From an uncultured Oscillochloris sp. (lineage in GTDB: Bacteria > Chloroflexota > Chloroflexia > Chloroflexales > Chloroflexaceae): a stretch of 5,363 nt of DNA. The stretch's first letter is position 1; every line of letters starts with the position of its first letter. This document shows, in pieces, positions 4,596 to 5,363 of the stretch. A program made the position numbers and the translations under genes. The stretch covers positions 1 to 5,363 of the forward strand of contig CAIRFY010000460.1 in NCBI GenBank assembly GCA_903877945.1. The letters run 5' to 3'. The notes below the pieces were generated by a model. It searched no databases. It had not been told where the DNA came from and worked only from the letters and a program-made list of their open reading frames with translations.

Positions 4596-5363
4596 ATGAC
4601 TGATACGTCCCCTGTTGTTTCCGCTACTCTAACCCTTCCCACGCTCAGCGTCCTGCGTGCCCGCGTAACCTACCGTCTGCTTGAACCAACCACCCTCCCG
4701 CCCTACAAGGGCGCGCTACTGCGCGGCGGCTTCGGCTACGCCTTCCAGCGCGCCGCCTGTCCCTCGGCCTGTTGGGGCCACTCCGACCAATGCAAGGCCG
4801 GGATGATTTGCCCCTACCGCTGGGTCTTCGAGACGCCACGCCCGCCCAGTGCCACCCACCTCCACGACCTCCAGGATGTGCCGCGCCCCTTTGTCATCGA
4901 GCCGCCCCTCGACCACAAGCGCAGCTACGCCGCCGGTGACGCCCTGGAATTCGGGCTGACCCTGATCGGACGCGGGATTGACTACCTGCCCTACTTTCTG
5001 GTGGGCTTTGAGGAACTCGGCAAAGCCGGACTCGGTCGTGACCACGCGAGAGCCAAACTGGAGCGGGTTGAGGCACTCGAACCCTTCCGCCCCATTGGTC
5101 GCCCGATCTACCAGGACGGGCGCACCTTCGATACAGGCGACCTACCGACCTTACGCATTGCCGATCTGGCGGACCCCGCCAACGCGCTGCCCACCGACCT
5201 GCGACTGACCCTGCGCACCCCGCTGCGGGTCAAGTCCCGTGGCGCGTTCATCGAGCAGCTCGACCTAGCGGCCATCGTGCAGGCGGTCTGCTGGCGTCTG
5301 GCTGCCCTGTCCGCCTTCCACGGCGACCCCTGGGAGTTCGACTATCGTCCAGTAGTAGACGCC
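4596..5363 (+). CDS. cas6: CRISPR-associated endoribonuclease Cas6, RAMP family (3' partial)
   Basis: The frame is open from an ATG with SD AAGGAG (4585-4590, 5 nt spacing) to the window edge, giving 256 residues without a stop. Cas6 cuts the CRISPR precursor transcript within each repeat to make crRNAs. Recognisable family features are LPPYKGALLRGGFGYAFQRA (35-53), a four-Cys cluster (C55, C59, C66, C72) ending CPYRWVFETP, then PFVIEPP (98-104), LTLIGRGIDYLPYFLVGFEELG (spanning 121-142) with a glycine-rich GKAGLGR, and toward the edge LRTPLRVKSRGAFIEQLDL followed by WRLAALSAFHG. This matches the Cas6 C-terminal-domain family found with type I and III systems; the subtype cannot be told. The catalytic residue cannot be placed. 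The C-terminal end and any cas neighbours lie beyond 5363. It is divergent from the two-component pair. Confidence 0.88.
   Translation, partial: MTDTSPVVSATLTLPTLSVLRARVTYRLLEPTTLPPYKGALLRGGFGYAFQRAACPSACWGHSDQCKAGMICPYRWVFETPRPPSATHLHDLQDVPRPFVIEPPLDHKRSYAAGDALEFGLTLIGRGIDYLPYFLVGFEELGKAGLGRDHARAKLERVEALEPFRPIGRPIYQDGRTFDTGDLPTLRIADLADPANALPTDLRLTLRTPLRVKSRGAFIEQLDLAAIVQAVCWRLAALSAFHGDPWEFDYRPVVDA

Noticed and set aside
4337..4642. Minus-strand ORF of 101 codons across the cas6 promoter and start
   Set aside because: It overlaps the cas6 RBS and N-terminus, has no SD or recognised domain and shows no sign of coding composition.
4716..5045. Minus-strand ORF of 109 codons inside cas6
   Set aside because: It is antisense to recognisable Cas6 motifs and is explained as a mirror of that GC-rich coding frame.

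Overview
The window is about 60% G+C and reads as part of a chromosome of a filamentous Chloroflexota-like bacterium (Chloroflexus, Roseiflexus or a relative). That guess is inference: it rests on base composition, the style of the Cas6 and NarL-type proteins and the sulfide:quinone-reductase-like fragment. No database search was possible.

Layout. The left edge (1-121) is a 21-bp tandem repeat, possibly the repetitive 3' end of a forward gene that stops at 196. From 265 to 1532 three small genes lie head to tail on the minus strand. In transcription order they are a receiver-like protein that has lost every phosphorylation residue (1532 to 1125), a chimeric ORF joining a receiver-type N-terminus to an internal piece of a sulfide:quinone-reductase-like flavoprotein (1073 to 660), and a one-pass membrane protein with a small C-terminal domain (645 to 265). 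The cluster looks like an eroded or rearranged signalling/redox module. Upstream of it, at 1600-1697, is a large REP/MITE-like palindrome. Its edge contains a consensus -35 box facing the cluster.

The middle is better preserved. A soluble PAS histidine kinase of the HisKA_3 type (4110 to 3028) overlaps by one base a NarL/FixJ-type response regulator (3028 to 2375). A STAS/SpoIIAA-like small protein follows on the same strand (2184 to 1780). Kinase and regulator almost certainly form one translationally coupled phosphorelay. The STAS-like gene may belong to the same unit or have its own promoter.

The right end faces the other way. After a divergent non-coding stretch of roughly 480 bp comes a good RBS and an ORF that runs off the window (4596-5363). 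It is recognisable as a Cas6 pre-crRNA processing endoribonuclease of the RAMP family, so a CRISPR-Cas locus probably continues to the right. Its upstream region holds an extended -10 promoter, an inverted repeat over the predicted 5' leader and three short direct repeats, which together suggest dedicated regulation. No CRISPR array, tRNA, rRNA or transposase is visible in this window.
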